From Oceanobacillus senegalensis (GTDB lineage: Bacteria; Bacillota; Bacilli; Bacillales; Amphibacillaceae): a stretch of 64,000 nucleotides of DNA. The stretch spans positions 1,081,049 to 1,145,048 of the forward strand of contig NZ_LT839648.1 of NCBI RefSeq assembly GCF_900176885.1, given 5' to 3'. Below the pieces are notes generated by a model, which did no database searches, had not been told where the DNA came from, and worked only from the letters and a program-made list of their open reading frames with translations. Both the position numbers and the translations under genes were made by a program. Positions 38,883 through 49,982 of this stretch are shown here, piece after piece. How positions within the stretch are numbered: the first letter of the stretch is position 1; every line of letters begins with the position of its first letter.

Positions 38883-41195
38883 ATGTTACAAAGTAAATCA
38901 AAATGGAAGTACACGGAAATAGTAAATAAACCAATGCCGTGGATGGAAGAGTTAAATGAATTATCTCCTATTGTGAAGCAACTGTTATTTCAAAGAGGGA
39001 TTAATACAATAGAAGAAGCAAAGCAATTTTTATCACCTGATATTCAAAATTTACATAGCCCTAACCGTTTAAGTTCCATTGATAAAGCAACTGAACGGGT
39101 ACATCAGGCTATTAGGGATAATGAAAGAATACTTGTATTTGGTGATTACGATGCTGATGGGGTTAGCTCAACAACCGTAATGTTAAAAGCATTACTAGAA
39201 TTAGGTGCGGATTGTGACTATTATATACCAAATCGTTTTACGGAAGGGTATGGTCCGAATGAACAAGCCTTTCGAGCAGCATATAAAAATGGATATTCTT
39301 TAATAATAACTGTAGATACAGGTATAGCAGCAATACATGAAGCACAGGTAGCAGTGGAATTAGGTATAGATTTAATTATTACTGATCACCATGAAGTTCA
39401 GGATTTACCAGATTCTTTTGCTATTCTCCATCCAAAATGTTCCCCTGAATATCCTTTCAAGGAGCTTGCCGGTGTCGGAGTTGCTTTTAAATTTGCTGAA
39501 AAACTTTTAGGATACTTTCCAAAGCATTTACTTGAATTCGTTGCTATAGGAACGATTGCGGACTTGGTACCTTTAATAGATGAGAATAGGATTCTTGCCT
39601 TTTATGGACTACATGCATTGACTATATCAAAAAATGCTGGGATAAAGGCATTAAAAAATGTGTGCCAAATTGAAGGTAATGTTACGGAAGAGGATGTTGG
39701 TTTTTCAATAGGTCCTAGGTTAAATGCAGTCGGTCGTCTTCAAGATGCGGATCTTGCAGTTCAACTTCTTATGTCAGATAACATAACAGAAGCTACTGAA
39801 CTAGCCGAAGAGATTCAACTCATAAATGAACGTAGAAAAGAAATAGTAAATGAAATTGTAAAAGAAGCAGAGGAAGTAGTGGAGGCTGATGAAGGGGTTA
39901 TTGTTGTAGCAAAAAAAGGATGGAATGAAGGAGTGCTAGGAATAGTAGCATCAAGATTAGTGAAAAAATATGATCGTCCTGCCATAGTGTTAACAATTAA
40001 ACCTGAATCACAGGAAGCTAAGGGTTCCGCAAGAAGTATTCCGGCCTTTGATTTATTCCAGGGTTGTATGGAGGTCAGAGAACTCTTTAACCATTTTGGC
40101 GGACATGCACAGGCTGCAGGGATGACACTTCCACTGGAGAATCTGGATAAATTAAAAACTAATTTAAATCAAATTATTTTTTCAGAATTACACGAAGAGG
40201 ATTTTAAACAAGAAATTGAGATTTGTAGTAAGCTTTCCATTACAGATATTAATATAGAGTTAATACAAGAAATATCTAGGTTAGCTCCATTCGGAATGAT
40301 GAATCCTAAACCCGTTTTTCAAATTGAAGAAATCCCAAGCGATTTACGGCAAATTGGTAGTGCTAGGGATCATCTTAAAATGCAATTTAAAAAAGATAAT
40401 ATTAAATTAGAAGCAATTGGGTTTGGAATAGGTGATTTATTTTCAAACATTGCCCCAAAAACTCCTATTAAGGTTATCGGGGAATTAGGCATTAATGAAT
40501 GGAATGGAAATAAAAAAGTGCAGATGATGATTCAAGATATAAGAATCGATACTTGGCAGCTATTTGATAATAGAGGAAGAAAATATTTTACTATACCGCG
40601 CGAATTTAACCAAACTGCTTTAGCATTGACTATAGATGGTCAGAGGCGGTTAGATGGAGACATAGAACATATTTCCTATGATATAAATAGCAAAGAATTT
40701 CAACATATCGATATATTATATATTTGTGATTTACCACCTAATCTGAAAGTTTTACGAGACATCGTTCAAGCAACTCGTCCAAAAATTATTCATACCTGTT
40801 ATACTGTTGAAAACAGTGCCTATTTAACAACCTTTCCAACTAGAGATGAATTTATTTGGTATTATGCGCTAATAAAAAAACGTAAAGAACTAGATTTAAA
40901 ACATGAACTAGCGGCTATTATGAATGCTAAGGGATGGAGTAAAGAACGCATTATTTTTATTTCTAAGGTGTTTTATGAATTAGATTTTGTTAGAATAAAT
41001 GATGGAGTTGTTCAGATTAATCCGAACCCAAGTAAACGAGATCTTGCAGATTCAAAACTATACCAGAAACGAATGAATCGCATTGAAATTGAAAAAACGT
41101 TATACTACTCAAATTATGATGAATTAAGGAATTGGTTTTCAAGTTGTATGGATTATACGGAAACCGCCAAGGAGGAAATTTTGAATGGATTATAA
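38883..41195 (+). CDS. recJ: Single-stranded-DNA exonuclease RecJ
   Basis: 5'-3' exonuclease for recombination and mismatch repair. The 770-residue protein has the DHH phosphoesterase core with [11 protein letters not shown] (about 87-97), ITDHHE and [13 protein letters not shown], then a DHHA1 domain with [10 protein letters not shown] and an OB-fold. The last 200 or so residues form the extra C-terminal domain of Firmicutes RecJ. Its end overlaps apt by 11 bases. Confidence 0.96.
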   Translation: MLQSKSKWKYTEIVNKPMPWMEELNELSPIVKQLLFQRGINTIEEAKQFLSPDIQNLHSPNRLSSIDKATERVHQAIRDNERILVFGDYDADGVSSTTVMLKALLELGADCDYYIPNRFTEGYGPNEQAFRAAYKNGYSLIITVDTGIAAIHEAQVAVELGIDLIITDHHEVQDLPDSFAILHPKCSPEYPFKELAGVGVAFKFAEKLLGYFPKHLLEFVAIGTIADLVPLIDENRILAFYGLHALTISKNAGIKALKNVCQIEGNVTEEDVGFSIGPRLNAVGRLQDADLAVQLLMSDNITEATELAEEIQLINERRKEIVNEIVKEAEEVVEADEGVIVVAKKGWNEGVLGIVASRLVKKYDRPAIVLTIKPESQEAKGSARSIPAFDLFQGCMEVRELFNHFGGHAQAAGMTLPLENLDKLKTNLNQIIFSELHEEDFKQEIEICSKLSITDINIELIQEISRLAPFGMMNPKPVFQIEEIPSDLRQIGSARDHLKMQFKKDNIKLEAIGFGIGDLFSNIAPKTPIKVIGELGINEWNGNKKVQMMIQDIRIDTWQLFDNRGRKYFTIPREFNQTALALTIDGQRRLDGDIEHISYDINSKEFQHIDILYICDLPPNLKVLRDIVQATRPKIIHTCYTVENSAYLTTFPTRDEFIWYYALIKKRKELDLKHELAAIMNAKGWSKERIIFISKVFYELDFVRINDGVVQINPNPSKRDLADSKLYQKRMNRIEIEKTLYYSNYDELRNWFSSCMDYTETAKEEILNGL

Positions 41196-41697
41196 ACAGC
41201 ATATAGAGATTGTAGAAAATTATCCGAAAGAAGGAATTCAATTTAAGGATATCACACCATTAATGAATAATGGAGAGGCATACAGAGCTGCGGTTAACGA
41301 TATCGTTGAGTATGCAAAAGATAAAGAGGTTGATATAGTAGTCGGACCAGAGGCTCGAGGATTTATTATTGGCTGTCCTGTTTCCTATGCATTAGGAATT
41401 GGATTTGCTCCAGTAAGAAAAGAAGGAAAATTACCTCGTGAAGTCATAAAAGTAGACTATGGTTTAGAGTATGGAACAAATGTATTAACTATCCATAAGG
41501 ATGCTATTAAACCAGGGCAGCGTGTGTTAATAACAGATGATTTATTAGCAACTGGCGGAACCATTGAAGCAACGATTAAATTAGTAGAAGAACTTGGCGG
41601 TATCGTTGCGGGATGTGCTTTTCTTATTGAATTAAGCTATTTAGATGGAATGGATAAGTTAAAAGATTATGATGTCCTAACACTTATGAAATACTAA
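41185..41697 (+). CDS. apt: Adenine phosphoribosyltransferase
   Basis: Salvages adenine to AMP using PRPP. The 170-residue protein carries the PRPP-binding loop [13 protein letters not shown] and the [18 protein letters not shown] segment typical of Apt. The start lies inside recJ and the ribosome binding site (AAGGAGG) lies within recJ codons. Followed by a strong hairpin, it ends the recJ-apt unit. Confidence 0.97.
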   Translation: MDYKQHIEIVENYPKEGIQFKDITPLMNNGEAYRAAVNDIVEYAKDKEVDIVVGPEARGFIIGCPVSYALGIGFAPVRKEGKLPREVIKVDYGLEYGTNVLTIHKDAIKPGQRVLITDDLLATGGTIEATIKLVEELGGIVAGCAFLIELSYLDGMDKLKDYDVLTLMKY

Positions 41698-41741
41698 ATA
41701 ATACGTAATCTGGGCTTGAATGAGTAAAAAAAATGCAGGTA

Positions 41742-41790
41742 AATAGGTCTGATGATATTGCAAAATTCGTCAGACCTATTATTATATATT
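41742..41790 (+). terminator. Rho-independent terminator after apt
   Basis: AATAGGTCTGATGA pairs with TCGTCAGACCTATT around ATTGCAAAAT, followed after ATTATATA by eight T. The remaining 220 bases to relA contain a probable promoter and nothing else that I see. Confidence 0.82.
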
Positions 41791-41913
41791 TTTTTGTACT
41801 TTACTTTGTTTTATTTTATAAGTTTTTTAATTTAAAATGTTACATTAAAGTTAGTTTAGCCTGATATTACTTATTAGTTGGAATTAATGTTAAAATTATA
41901 GTAGACACAAAGT

Positions 41914-41942
41914 TTGAAAGAACATATAATGAAGGTTATATT
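41914..41942 (+). promoter_or_regulatory. Possible sigma-A promoter for relA
   Basis: TTGAAA and TATATT are 17 bases apart, about 65 bases before the relA start. Confidence 0.45.
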
Positions 41943-42005
41943 TAACAGTATTAAGATATAAGCAGGAAGCAATTATACCTAGGATAGTAGAACAAAGGTG
42001 ATCTT

Positions 42006-44207
42006 ATGGCTAAAGACGATAATTATACAATTGAAGACATTAACGAAGTTGCTGGCAAATATCTATCTGACAATGATATGGCTTTTATTAATAAGGCTTA
42101 TGAATATGCAAAAGAAGCGCACAAAGAGCAGTATCGAAAGTCCGGCGAACCATACATTATCCATCCTATACAGGTTGCAGGAATATTGGTAGACCTAGAG
42201 ATGGATGCTGAAACGATAGCAGGTGGCTTTTTGCATGATGTTGTTGAGGATACAGACTATACATTTGATGATTTAGAGAAAGCTTTTAATCATGAAGTTG
42301 CAGTATTAGTAGATGGTGTTACCAAATTAGGGAAAATAAAATATAAATCTAAACAGGATTTACAAGCCGAGAATCATCGGAAAATGTTTGTTGCAATGGC
42401 AAAGGATATTCGGGTTATTCTTATTAAGTTAGCAGATAGACTTCACAATATGAGAACCCTAAAGCATTTGCCGCCAGAAAAGCAACGGATTAAAGCAAAT
42501 GAAACGATTGAAATTTTTGCACCGTTAGCACATCGCTTAGGAATTTCGACGATTAAATGGGAATTAGAAGATACAGCTTTACGATATTTAAACCCACAGC
42601 AATATTATCGAATTGTGCATTTAATGAAGCAAAAAAGAATAGAACGTGAGAATTATATTCATGAGGTTATAGAGGAGTTAACTAATCAATTAAAAGAAGT
42701 AAACATAGATGCTGAAATGTCAGGTAGGCCTAAGCATTTATATAGTATTTACCAAAAGATGGTGAAACAAAACAAACAATTCAATGAAATTTATGATTTA
42801 TTAGCGGTGCGGATTATTGTTGATAACATTAAAGATTGTTATGCAGCTCTTGGAATTATTCATACGAACTGGAAGCCGATGCCAGGACGTTTTAAGGATT
42901 ATATTGCGATGCCGAAGCAAAACCTGTATCAATCCCTGCATACTACTGTTATAGGACCAAAAGGAGACCCATTAGAGGTTCAAATTCGCACAAAAGAGAT
43001 GCATGAAATTGCTGAATATGGAATAGCTGCACATTGGGCTTATAAGGAAGGGAAGCAACTTAAAAAAGGGACTAAGACTTTTGAGGAAAAGCTTACTTTA
43101 TTTAGAGAAATCTTAGATTGGCAGAGTGATACACATGATGCCGAGGAATTTATAGAATCCCTTAAAGTTGATTTATTCTCTGATATGGTCTATGTCTTCA
43201 CACCTAAAGGGGATGTTATTGAACTTCCTTCAGGGTCTGTTCCGTTGGATTTTGCATATAAAATTCATACTGAAATCGGCAATAAAACTGTCGGTGCAAA
43301 AATTAATGGGAAAATGGAACCATTAGATTATAAATTAAAAAATGGTGATATTATTGAGGTAATGACTTCCAAGCATTCTTATGGACCATCGCAGGATTGG
43401 TTAAAAATTACACAAACATCACAAGCAAAAAGTAAAATTAAACAATTTTTCAAAAAGCAACGAAAAGAAGAAAATGTTCTAAAAGGAAAAGAAGTAGTTG
43501 ATAAGGAAATCCGAGCGCTTAATATTAATCCTAAGGAAGTATTAACGCCTGAAAACCTTCAACGAGTATGTGAGCGATTCAATTTTTCTAATGAAGAGGA
43601 CATGTATGCAGCAGTTGGTTATCAAGGGATTACTGGAGCATTAATTGCTACTCGGTTAACGGAAAAAATTCGTGAAGCAAAACAGAAAGAACAAAATATT
43701 GAACAGACTATTCATGAGGTTAACTCTAGTGTTCGTAACAGAAAGGCACATAAAAAAGATTCGGGTGTTCGTGTTGAAGGTGTGGATAATTTATTAGTTA
43801 GACTTGCTAAATGCTGTAATCCAGTTCCCGGGGATAATATTGTCGGGTATATCACAAAAGGTCGAGGAGTGTCTGTTCATCGTTCGGATTGTCCCAATGT
43901 CCAGTCTGATGAAGCAAAACAACGCTTTCTACATGTAGAATGGGGAAGTTCACAGACTATTGATAAACAATATCACGTTGATTTAGAGGTCTCTGCTTAT
44001 GATCGAAGAGGATTATTAAATGAAGTTTTACAAGCAGTAAATGAGCTGAAGACCAACATAACCCATGTGAATGGTAGGTCTGACCGTAATAAAATGGCGA
44101 TAATACAAATTACCATTCTTATTCATAACACACATCATCTTAGAAAAGTTGTTGAACGAATTAAACAAATTAGGGATGTTTACAGTGTTACCAGAACATT
44201 GCATTAA
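42006..44207 (+). CDS. relA: Bifunctional (p)ppGpp synthetase/hydrolase RelA
   Basis: Makes and degrades the alarmone (p)ppGpp in the stringent response. The 733 residues show an HD hydrolase domain (HPIQVAGIL, FLHDVVEDT), the synthetase domain with GRFKDYIAMPKQNLYQSLHT and VQIRTKEMHEIAEYG, a TGS domain (DMVYVFTPKGDVIELPSGS), a Cys-containing region (LAKCCNPVPGD) and a C-terminal ACT domain. All parts of a long Rel enzyme are present. The dtd gene follows, as in B. subtilis. Confidence 0.98.
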   Translation: MAKDDNYTIEDINEVAGKYLSDNDMAFINKAYEYAKEAHKEQYRKSGEPYIIHPIQVAGILVDLEMDAETIAGGFLHDVVEDTDYTFDDLEKAFNHEVAVLVDGVTKLGKIKYKSKQDLQAENHRKMFVAMAKDIRVILIKLADRLHNMRTLKHLPPEKQRIKANETIEIFAPLAHRLGISTIKWELEDTALRYLNPQQYYRIVHLMKQKRIERENYIHEVIEELTNQLKEVNIDAEMSGRPKHLYSIYQKMVKQNKQFNEIYDLLAVRIIVDNIKDCYAALGIIHTNWKPMPGRFKDYIAMPKQNLYQSLHTTVIGPKGDPLEVQIRTKEMHEIAEYGIAAHWAYKEGKQLKKGTKTFEEKLTLFREILDWQSDTHDAEEFIESLKVDLFSDMVYVFTPKGDVIELPSGSVPLDFAYKIHTEIGNKTVGAKINGKMEPLDYKLKNGDIIEVMTSKHSYGPSQDWLKITQTSQAKSKIKQFFKKQRKEENVLKGKEVVDKEIRALNINPKEVLTPENLQRVCERFNFSNEEDMYAAVGYQGITGALIATRLTEKIREAKQKEQNIEQTIHEVNSSVRNRKAHKKDSGVRVEGVDNLLVRLAKCCNPVPGDNIVGYITKGRGVSVHRSDCPNVQSDEAKQRFLHVEWGSSQTIDKQYHVDLEVSAYDRRGLLNEVLQAVNELKTNITHVNGRSDRNKMAIIQITILIHNTHHLRKVVERIKQIRDVYSVTRTLH

Positions 44208-44236
44208 TGGAATAAAAAGTAAAGAGGAATGATTGA

Positions 44237-44683
44237 ATGAAGGCAGTAATTCAGCGAGCAAGAAATGCACAGGTTTCGGTAGAAAAAGAGATAGTGGGGA
44301 AAATAGATAACGGTTTTGTTGTTCTATTAGGTGTAACCCATGACGATACGGAGGAAGATATTGATTATCTTGTAAACAAAATTGTTAACCTACGTGTTTT
44401 TGAGGATGAAAACGAAAAAATGAATGACTCACTTAAAGATGTAGGTGGTAGTATATTATCTATATCCCAATTCACCTTATATGCAGACACAAAAAAGGGG
44501 AGGAGACCTAATTTCACTAAAGCTGCAAAACCTGATTTTGCTAAACAGATGTACGAGACGTTTAATGAAAAGATTAGAAGTGAAGGTGTATTTGTAGAAA
44601 CTGGTAAATTTGGCGAAATGATGGATGTGTCCCTCACCAATGTAGGGCCAGTTACCCTAATTATTGATAGTAAATCAAGGTAG
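44237..44683 (+). CDS. dtd: D-aminoacyl-tRNA deacylase Dtd
   Basis: Hydrolyses D-aminoacyl-tRNAs. The 148-residue protein has both signature motifs, [17 protein letters not shown] (catalytic SQFTL region) and [10 protein letters not shown] (the cross-subunit GPVT motif). It begins [16 protein letters not shown], typical of the family. It follows relA after 29 bases and shares its transcript. Confidence 0.97.
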   Translation: MKAVIQRARNAQVSVEKEIVGKIDNGFVVLLGVTHDDTEEDIDYLVNKIVNLRVFEDENEKMNDSLKDVGGSILSISQFTLYADTKKGRRPNFTKAAKPDFAKQMYETFNEKIRSEGVFVETGKFGEMMDVSLTNVGPVTLIIDSKSR

Positions 44684-44726
44684 TCCGAAAGCAAGAAGCG
44701 CCTTTACAGTTCAAGAATGCAGCGTC

Positions 44727-44755
44727 CTAAGGGGCGTTCGTTTTTTAACCTGTAA
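44727..44755. terminator. Possible terminator between dtd and the convergent amidase gene
   Basis: GCGTCC and GGGGCGT can pair around TAAG, followed by TCGTTTTTT. The stem is short and contains G-U pairs. Confidence 0.45.
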
Positions 44756-44774
44756 GAGCGCTATTGTTTTGTAT

Positions 44775-45851
44775 TTATTGATTAGCAAAATGTTTTCTTA
44801 ACCCGTTTATAATTCCATTTACTAGTCGTTTTTGATAGAAGCTTGTCTGAAGTTGTTTTTCGGTATTTTGATTCGAGATAAAGCCAAGCTCAACAAGTAC
44901 TGCAGGTTTAAAATTTTGCCTGAGAACGTAAAAATCGCCAAAACTAGTGCCTCTGTCCTCAGCGTTTGTCGCTTGGATTATACCTTCTTGTATAGCTTGT
45001 GCAAGGGCTTGGTTTTGCTCATGGTAATAGTAAGTTTCAATACCTTTAACATTTTGTTGTCTTGGAAAACTATTATAATGTATACTTATAAAAACATCAG
45101 CGTCTGAGATGTTGGCATAGCTAGCCCGCGATTTTAGGGAGATGAATTCATCATTAGGTCTAGTAAGCAATACATTTGCACCAAGAATAGATAGTTCGTT
45201 TTTCAATTTTAATGTGGTAAAATATGCAAAATCCTTTTCATAGGTTCCAGTTGCTCCAATTGCACCCACGTCATGTCCCCCATGCCCAGCATCTAACACG
45301 ATATTTTTATTTTTAAAACGGAAGTGTCCTGCCTCATTATGACTTTTCGATTTCTGCACTAATGCCTTGTTTAAAAAACCTGTGTACTCGCCATTAGAAA
45401 CTTCAATCCAATTGGTTGTTTGGGAAATAACATTAAATGTTTCACCACGATTAGCAAAAGTGATAATTTCAAATGCAATGGAAGGCCCACTACGTATCTG
45501 GGTGTTATCAAATGGAATGGTTAGCCTTTTTGAGCTAGGTGATTTAAGATTTACTGGTTGGCCAGAAATATTCACATAATCGGCTATAATCCACCCATTA
45601 CTTCCTTTGAATTCAATTTTTATCCAATTATCTTTTATGTCTAGGATAGGATATTGATCATTAGTATTAGCTTGTCCAATCGGTGCAAACTGTGTACCCG
45701 GACCACTACGAACATTTACATGGTCGGCTGTAATGTTGGCATTATCAGCCGATGTTGATTTAGGTGATGAAAAGAAGGCTACTATAATCAGTCCAATGAT
45801 AACGTATGATTTTTTATGTAGCAAAATTAGTTTTCCCCCATATTCTCTCAT
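44775..45851 (-). CDS. yrvJ: N-acetylmuramoyl-L-alanine amidase with two SH3b domains
   Basis: Secreted cell-wall hydrolase of up to 358 residues. A hydrophobic signal peptide (SYVIIGLIIVAFFSS) precedes two bacterial SH3 domains (ITADHVNVRSGPGTQFAPIG and a second with TQIRSGPSIAFEII). The Amidase_3 catalytic domain has zinc-site segments LDAGHGGHDVGA and SIHYNS, and the glutamate in VELGFISN. Translation may start at an in-frame TTG at 45824, nine codons in, since GGGGGA precedes it and the ATG at 45851 has no clear site. It corresponds by position to YrvJ of B. subtilis. Confidence 0.92.
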   Translation of the reverse strand: MREYGGKLILLHKKSYVIIGLIIVAFFSSPKSTSADNANITADHVNVRSGPGTQFAPIGQANTNDQYPILDIKDNWIKIEFKGSNGWIIADYVNISGQPVNLKSPSSKRLTIPFDNTQIRSGPSIAFEIITFANRGETFNVISQTTNWIEVSNGEYTGFLNKALVQKSKSHNEAGHFRFKNKNIVLDAGHGGHDVGAIGATGTYEKDFAYFTTLKLKNELSILGANVLLTRPNDEFISLKSRASYANISDADVFISIHYNSFPRQQNVKGIETYYYHEQNQALAQAIQEGIIQATNAEDRGTSFGDFYVLRQNFKPAVLVELGFISNQNTEKQLQTSFYQKRLVNGIINGLRKHFANQ

Positions 45852-45866
45852 GTAGCGTTTCCACTA

Positions 45867-45895
45867 AGTATAATAAATTTACTCCCTTTAGGCAA
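45867..45895 (-). promoter_or_regulatory. Probable sigma-A promoter for the amidase gene
   Basis: On the minus strand TTGCCT (45890-45895) and TATACT (45867-45872) are 17 bases apart, just before the gene. Confidence 0.55.
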
Positions 45896-45925
45896 AACTA
45901 TAATGACTAAAGGAGGAAGATGTGG

Positions 45926-46099
45926 ATGCGAATGCAAGATAAACAATGGAATGTTGGGAATAGCAAGGATGTATTTGGAGTGGATTTACATCACTTTATG
46001 AACTTAGATGGGCATGCTAATTATATGGAAATTGCCGAGGAATTTGGTATTTCTATTGGTGAAGTAAAAATGTTAAAGAAAAAGTTGAATCGCTCTTGA
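45926..46099 (+). CDS. Small HTH-like protein, not previously listed
   Basis: A 57-residue frame starting at ATG 45926 with a perfect AGGAGG nine bases upstream; another in-frame ATG at 45920 is too close to that site. The product starts MRMQDKQWNVGNSKDVFG and has NYMEIAEEFGISIGEVKMLK, which looks like the first two helices of a helix-turn-helix. It lies between the amidase gene and the hisS leader, where B. subtilis carries a small gene of this kind (yrzK, from memory). Its stop overlaps the -35 of the hisS promoter. Function unknown. Confidence 0.72.
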   Translation: MRMQDKQWNVGNSKDVFGVDLHHFMNLDGHANYMEIAEEFGISIGEVKMLKKKLNRS

Positions 46100-46124
46100 C
46101 AAGATAAAGTATAAAGATTATTAT
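46096..46124 (+). promoter_or_regulatory. Probable sigma-A promoter for the hisS-aspS leader
   Basis: TTGACA and TATTAT are 17 bases apart. The -35 overlaps the stop codon of the small upstream gene. Confidence 0.65.
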
Positions 46125-46194
46125 TATATTCATTCCAGTTGATTTTAGAAAATACAGTTTCAATAGAAGTTTGATAAATGTACCTATGATGGAA

Positions 46195-46417
46195 AAAGTA
46201 ATTAGTAGAACGCTTGGATAGAGAGAAAATGTCGCGGGCTGAAAACATTTTTGCAAGAAGAACTAATGAAAGACATTCCTGAGGTTTTATATTGAAATAG
46301 AGTAGATATAAACGTTTTACAGGCGTTAACTGTAAAGAGCGAATGTATGAATATGCATTAACTAGGGTGGCAACGCGGGTAACTCTCGTCCCTTTTCATA
46401 GGGATGGGAGTTTTTTT
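46195..46417 (+). promoter_or_regulatory. T-box leader of hisS-aspS
   Basis: The antiterminator sequence AGGGTGGCAACGCGGG is at 46364-46379. It is followed by a terminator with arms AACTCTCGTCCC and GGGATGGGAGTT and a run of seven T (46380-46417). Stem I shows GATAGAGAG and GGGCTGAAAA. In the specifier region GAAA-GAC-ATTCC places an Asp codon, GAC, at 46272-46274; a His codon, CAT, overlaps it at 46274-46276. Asp fits the usual geometry best. The leader controls both downstream synthetase genes. Confidence 0.9.
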
Positions 46418-46555
46418 GTTGTCATTTTTAGTATAAAGCAGAAGAAATGCTCAATAGCAATTTATAGTATTAAAAGAGCTATGGCATTTTATAAAGAAAT
46501 GAAGTAGCTTCTATTATACATATTAATTATTTGAAATCAGGAGGTAAGGAAGGAA

Positions 46556-47845
46556 ATGAGTATGAAAGCACCTAGAGGTACGGTAGATATACTGCCTAAG
46601 GATGCAAAGAAATGGCAATATGTCGAAAATAAAATAAAAGACATATGTACCCGATACAATTTTGACGAAATTCGGACACCATTGTTCGAGCATACGGAAG
46701 TATTTCAACGTGGTGTTGGTGATTCAACAGATATTGTTCAAAAAGAGATGTATACCTTTGAGGATAGAGGGGGAAGAAGTTTAACACTTCGTCCTGAGGG
46801 AACAGCAGCCGTTTCCCGTGCATTCGTTGAGAATAAATTGTATGGAGAAGCAAGTCAACCAGTAAAATTATATTATTTTGCACAAATGTTCCGCTATGAA
46901 AGACCACAAAAAGGGAGAATGCGTCAGCTTAATCAATTTGGTGTAGAGGTTTTAGGTAGTGATGATCCTGCAATTGATGCAGAAGTTATTGACTTGGCAA
47001 TGACGGTTTATCAAAGTCTTGGTTTGAAATCATTAAAATTAGTTATCAACTCATTAGGTGATAAAGAAAGTAGAACTAATCATCGGAATGCTTTAATTGA
47101 ACATTTTACACCACATATAGACGAGCTTTGCGACGATTGTAAGGTTCGTTTAAATCAAAATCCACTTAGAGTTTTGGACTGTAAAAGGGATAGAGAGCAT
47201 CCAGCAATGAAGACAGCTCCATCTATTTTAGAGTATTTAAATGATGAATCAAAAACTTATTTTGCACAGGTAAAATCTCATTTAACGTCAATGGGGATTG
47301 AATATGTTGTAGATCCTAATTTAGTACGTGGCCTTGATTATTATAATCATACAGCCTTTGAAATTATGAGTGACGCAGATGGTTTTGGTGCCATTACTAC
47401 CTTAGCAGGCGGTGGGAGATATAATGGATTAATTGAGGAATTAGGGGGGCCTAACACCCCCGGAATTGGCTTTGGAATGGGGTTAGAACGTTTACTTATG
47501 GCCTTAGATGCTGAACATGTAACACTACCAGTAGATGAAAAACTAGATTGTTATTTTATAGCTGTAGGGGATGAAGCGGTGAACGAATCCGTTCGTCTTG
47601 TACATGCATTAAGGGCAAATGGCATTCAAGTAGAAAAAGATTATCTTGGTAGAAAAATAAAAGGCCAGTTCAAAGCTGCTGATAGACTTCAGGCTAAATA
47701 TGTATTAATTCTAGGGGAAAGTGAATTAGAAAATAATATTATTAATGTAAAATCAATGGAGTCAGGAGAACAAATTGAAGTTCCATTAGACCAGTTAATA
47801 GAAACAATGCAGAGAAATCTTCAGGGAGGAAAAAGCAATGAGTAA
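46556..47845 (+). CDS. hisS: Histidyl-tRNA synthetase
   Basis: Class II synthetase of 429 residues (427 from the second ATG at 46562, which has AAGGAAGG at a better distance). The start [12 protein letters not shown] is typical. Motif 2 appears as [18 protein letters not shown], the His-A segment as [15 protein letters not shown], and motif 3 around [15 protein letters not shown]. The C-terminal anticodon-binding domain follows. Its end overlaps aspS by eight bases. Confidence 0.97.
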   Translation: MSMKAPRGTVDILPKDAKKWQYVENKIKDICTRYNFDEIRTPLFEHTEVFQRGVGDSTDIVQKEMYTFEDRGGRSLTLRPEGTAAVSRAFVENKLYGEASQPVKLYYFAQMFRYERPQKGRMRQLNQFGVEVLGSDDPAIDAEVIDLAMTVYQSLGLKSLKLVINSLGDKESRTNHRNALIEHFTPHIDELCDDCKVRLNQNPLRVLDCKRDREHPAMKTAPSILEYLNDESKTYFAQVKSHLTSMGIEYVVDPNLVRGLDYYNHTAFEIMSDADGFGAITTLAGGGRYNGLIEELGGPNTPGIGFGMGLERLLMALDAEHVTLPVDEKLDCYFIAVGDEAVNESVRLVHALRANGIQVEKDYLGRKIKGQFKAADRLQAKYVLILGESELENNIINVKSMESGEQIEVPLDQLIETMQRNLQGGKSNE

Positions 47846-49607
47846 TCGTCTTCTAGCAGGTACATTGACAGAAAACCAAGTTAATCAAGAAGTTTTATTA
47901 AAGGGTTGGGTGCAAAAACGCCGTGACCTTGGTGGATTAATTTTTATTGATCTCCGTGATAAATCAGGACTTGTACAGGTTGTATTTAATCCTGATTTTT
48001 CTGAAGAGGCATTACAAGTAGCGGATAAAATTAGAACAGAATATGTCGTTGAAATTAAAGGTAAGGTAGTTAAAAGAGATGAAGCTACCTATAATACCGC
48101 AATGAAGACCGGTAAGATTGAAGTCATTGCAAATGAAATTATCATCTTAAACAAGTCAAAAACACCGCCATTTACAATCCAAGATGAAACAGATGTTTCA
48201 GAAGATTTACGACTGAAGTATCGATATATTGATTTGCGAAGAAGTTCATTACAAGAAACGTTTCAATTACGTCATCAAACAACTCAAGCAATACGTAACT
48301 TTTTGAATAATGATGGGTTCCTTGAAATGGAAACACCAATTTTGACGAAAAGTACACCTGAAGGGGCACGTGATTATTTAGTGCCTAGTCGTGTTCATCC
48401 GGGGGAGTTTTATGCATTGCCACAGTCCCCTCAATTATTTAAGCAGTTAATTATGATGAGTGGCTTTGAAAAATATTATCAAATTGCTCGCTGTTTTCGT
48501 GATGAAGACCTTCGTGCTGACCGTCAACCAGAATTTACTCAAGTTGATATTGAGACATCCTTTATGACAAGTGATGAGATTATGGAAATGACAGAACGCA
48601 TGATGCAGCAGGTTGTTAAAGAAGTGAAGGATATAGATATTGAATTACCTTTAGAAAGTATGCCATATCAGGAAGCGATGGATCGGTTTGGGTCAGATAA
48701 ACCGGATACTAGGTTCGGACTTGAATTGATTCATGTATCTGAAATTGTTGCAAACTCTTCTTTTAAAGTATTCCAAGGAGCGGTTGAAAATGGTGGAAAA
48801 GTGGCACTGTTAAATGTTCAAGGTGAAGCGAAAAGCTATTCGAGAAAAGATATTGATAAATTAACAGATTTTGTAAAAATTTATGGTGCTAAAGGTCTTG
48901 CTTGGCTAAAGCTAGAAGAGGGCGAGTTAAAAGGACCTATTTCGAAGTTTTTATCAGAGGATGAAAAATCCGGTATAATTTCTAAAGCAAATGCTAAGGA
49001 CGGAGATTTATTATTATTTGTGGCTGATAAAAATTCAATAGTTTATGATAGCTTAGGTGCATTAAGGTTAAAACTAGGTAAAGAGTTGAATCTTATTGAT
49101 GAATCGAAGTTCAACTTTCTATGGGTAACGGATTGGCCACTATTAGAATATGACGAAGAATTAGGCAGATATTTTGCTGCACACCATCCATTCACATCTC
49201 CTGTAGAAGAGGATATGGATAAGCTAGAATCATCTCCAGAAACTGTTCGTGCTAATGCGTATGACCTAGTATTAAACGGGTATGAGCTTGGTGGGGGATC
49301 TGTACGTATCTATCAACGTGATGTTCAAAATAAGATGTTTAAGGCCCTTGGCTTTACAAAGGAAGAGGCAGAGGAGCAATTTGGATTCTTACTAGAAGCA
49401 TTAGAATATGGTGCACCACCACATGGAGGAGTTGCACTTGGACTTGATCGAATTATTATGTTATTAGCCGGTAGATCTAATCTAAGAGATACGATTCTAT
49501 TTCCAAAAACCGCTTCTGCATCTGATTTACTAACAGCAGCGCCTAGTGCAGTTAGCAATGCTCAGTTAAATGAATTGGGTATTCATTTAACGGAAAAAAA
49601 TGATTAA
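47838..49607 (+). CDS. aspS: Aspartyl-tRNA synthetase
   Basis: Class IIb synthetase of 589 residues, the bacterial type. It has an N-terminal OB-fold anticodon domain ([19 protein letters not shown]), motif 2 [19 protein letters not shown], a GAD insertion domain (about 290-420) and motif 3 in [13 protein letters not shown]. The start lies within hisS (ATGAGTAATC behind AGGGAGG), so both synthetases are made together from the T-box-controlled transcript. Whether it also charges tRNA-Asn cannot be told from this. Confidence 0.97.
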   Translation: MSNRLLAGTLTENQVNQEVLLKGWVQKRRDLGGLIFIDLRDKSGLVQVVFNPDFSEEALQVADKIRTEYVVEIKGKVVKRDEATYNTAMKTGKIEVIANEIIILNKSKTPPFTIQDETDVSEDLRLKYRYIDLRRSSLQETFQLRHQTTQAIRNFLNNDGFLEMETPILTKSTPEGARDYLVPSRVHPGEFYALPQSPQLFKQLIMMSGFEKYYQIARCFRDEDLRADRQPEFTQVDIETSFMTSDEIMEMTERMMQQVVKEVKDIDIELPLESMPYQEAMDRFGSDKPDTRFGLELIHVSEIVANSSFKVFQGAVENGGKVALLNVQGEAKSYSRKDIDKLTDFVKIYGAKGLAWLKLEEGELKGPISKFLSEDEKSGIISKANAKDGDLLLFVADKNSIVYDSLGALRLKLGKELNLIDESKFNFLWVTDWPLLEYDEELGRYFAAHHPFTSPVEEDMDKLESSPETVRANAYDLVLNGYELGGGSVRIYQRDVQNKMFKALGFTKEEAEEQFGFLLEALEYGAPPHGGVALGLDRIIMLLAGRSNLRDTILFPKTASASDLLTAAPSAVSNAQLNELGIHLTEKND

Positions 49608-49717
49608 TTTGTTTAGCTGATGACATACTTTTGTAATGGCTTTTCATAATAATGAATGTTGCGAAAATTACGTTGGCATGTTAATATAAATTTACAAAGT
49701 AAAATAACTTATGTATA

Positions 49718-49892
49718 TATCCTGATATGTACGTCTTTTTAATATATTTTGACCGAACAACTTTACAAATGGGAGCATCGAGTTTTTATGTTGCGTGCAT
49801 GCCATCAAATGGTGGAAGCATAACATGCATAAAATAGGGCACCCACCTGCCAAATGCGGGATCAAAAAATAAGACGGCATTATCGGGATATA
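49718..49892 (+). ncRNA. ssrS: 6S RNA (SsrS/BsrA type)
   Basis: A gene-free interval after aspS contains a sequence whose ends pair as in 6S RNA: ATCCTGATA near 49719 with TATCGGGAT near 49881. Inside are GCATGCCATCAAATGGTGG, AGCATAACATGCA and CACCCACCTGCC followed by AAATGCGGG, which match the conserved 6S-1 core as I remember it. B. subtilis bsrA also lies just downstream of aspS. The RNA binds sigma-A RNA polymerase holoenzyme and mimics an open promoter. A TTTACA/TATATA pair (49691-49719) could be its promoter. Exact ends are estimated. Confidence 0.85.
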
Positions 49893-49982
49893 TATATAAC
49901 AGCTAATTATTGCAATAATTGATAAAATCGAAGCTTATTTTATACTTCACTCTAAACTAAAATTAAATTTTTATAAAGTGTA

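Noticed and set aside
49692-49880. A 62-codon minus-strand frame after aspS
   Set aside because: It is antisense to the 6S RNA gene; the conservation there is explained by the RNA, and no start signal is present.
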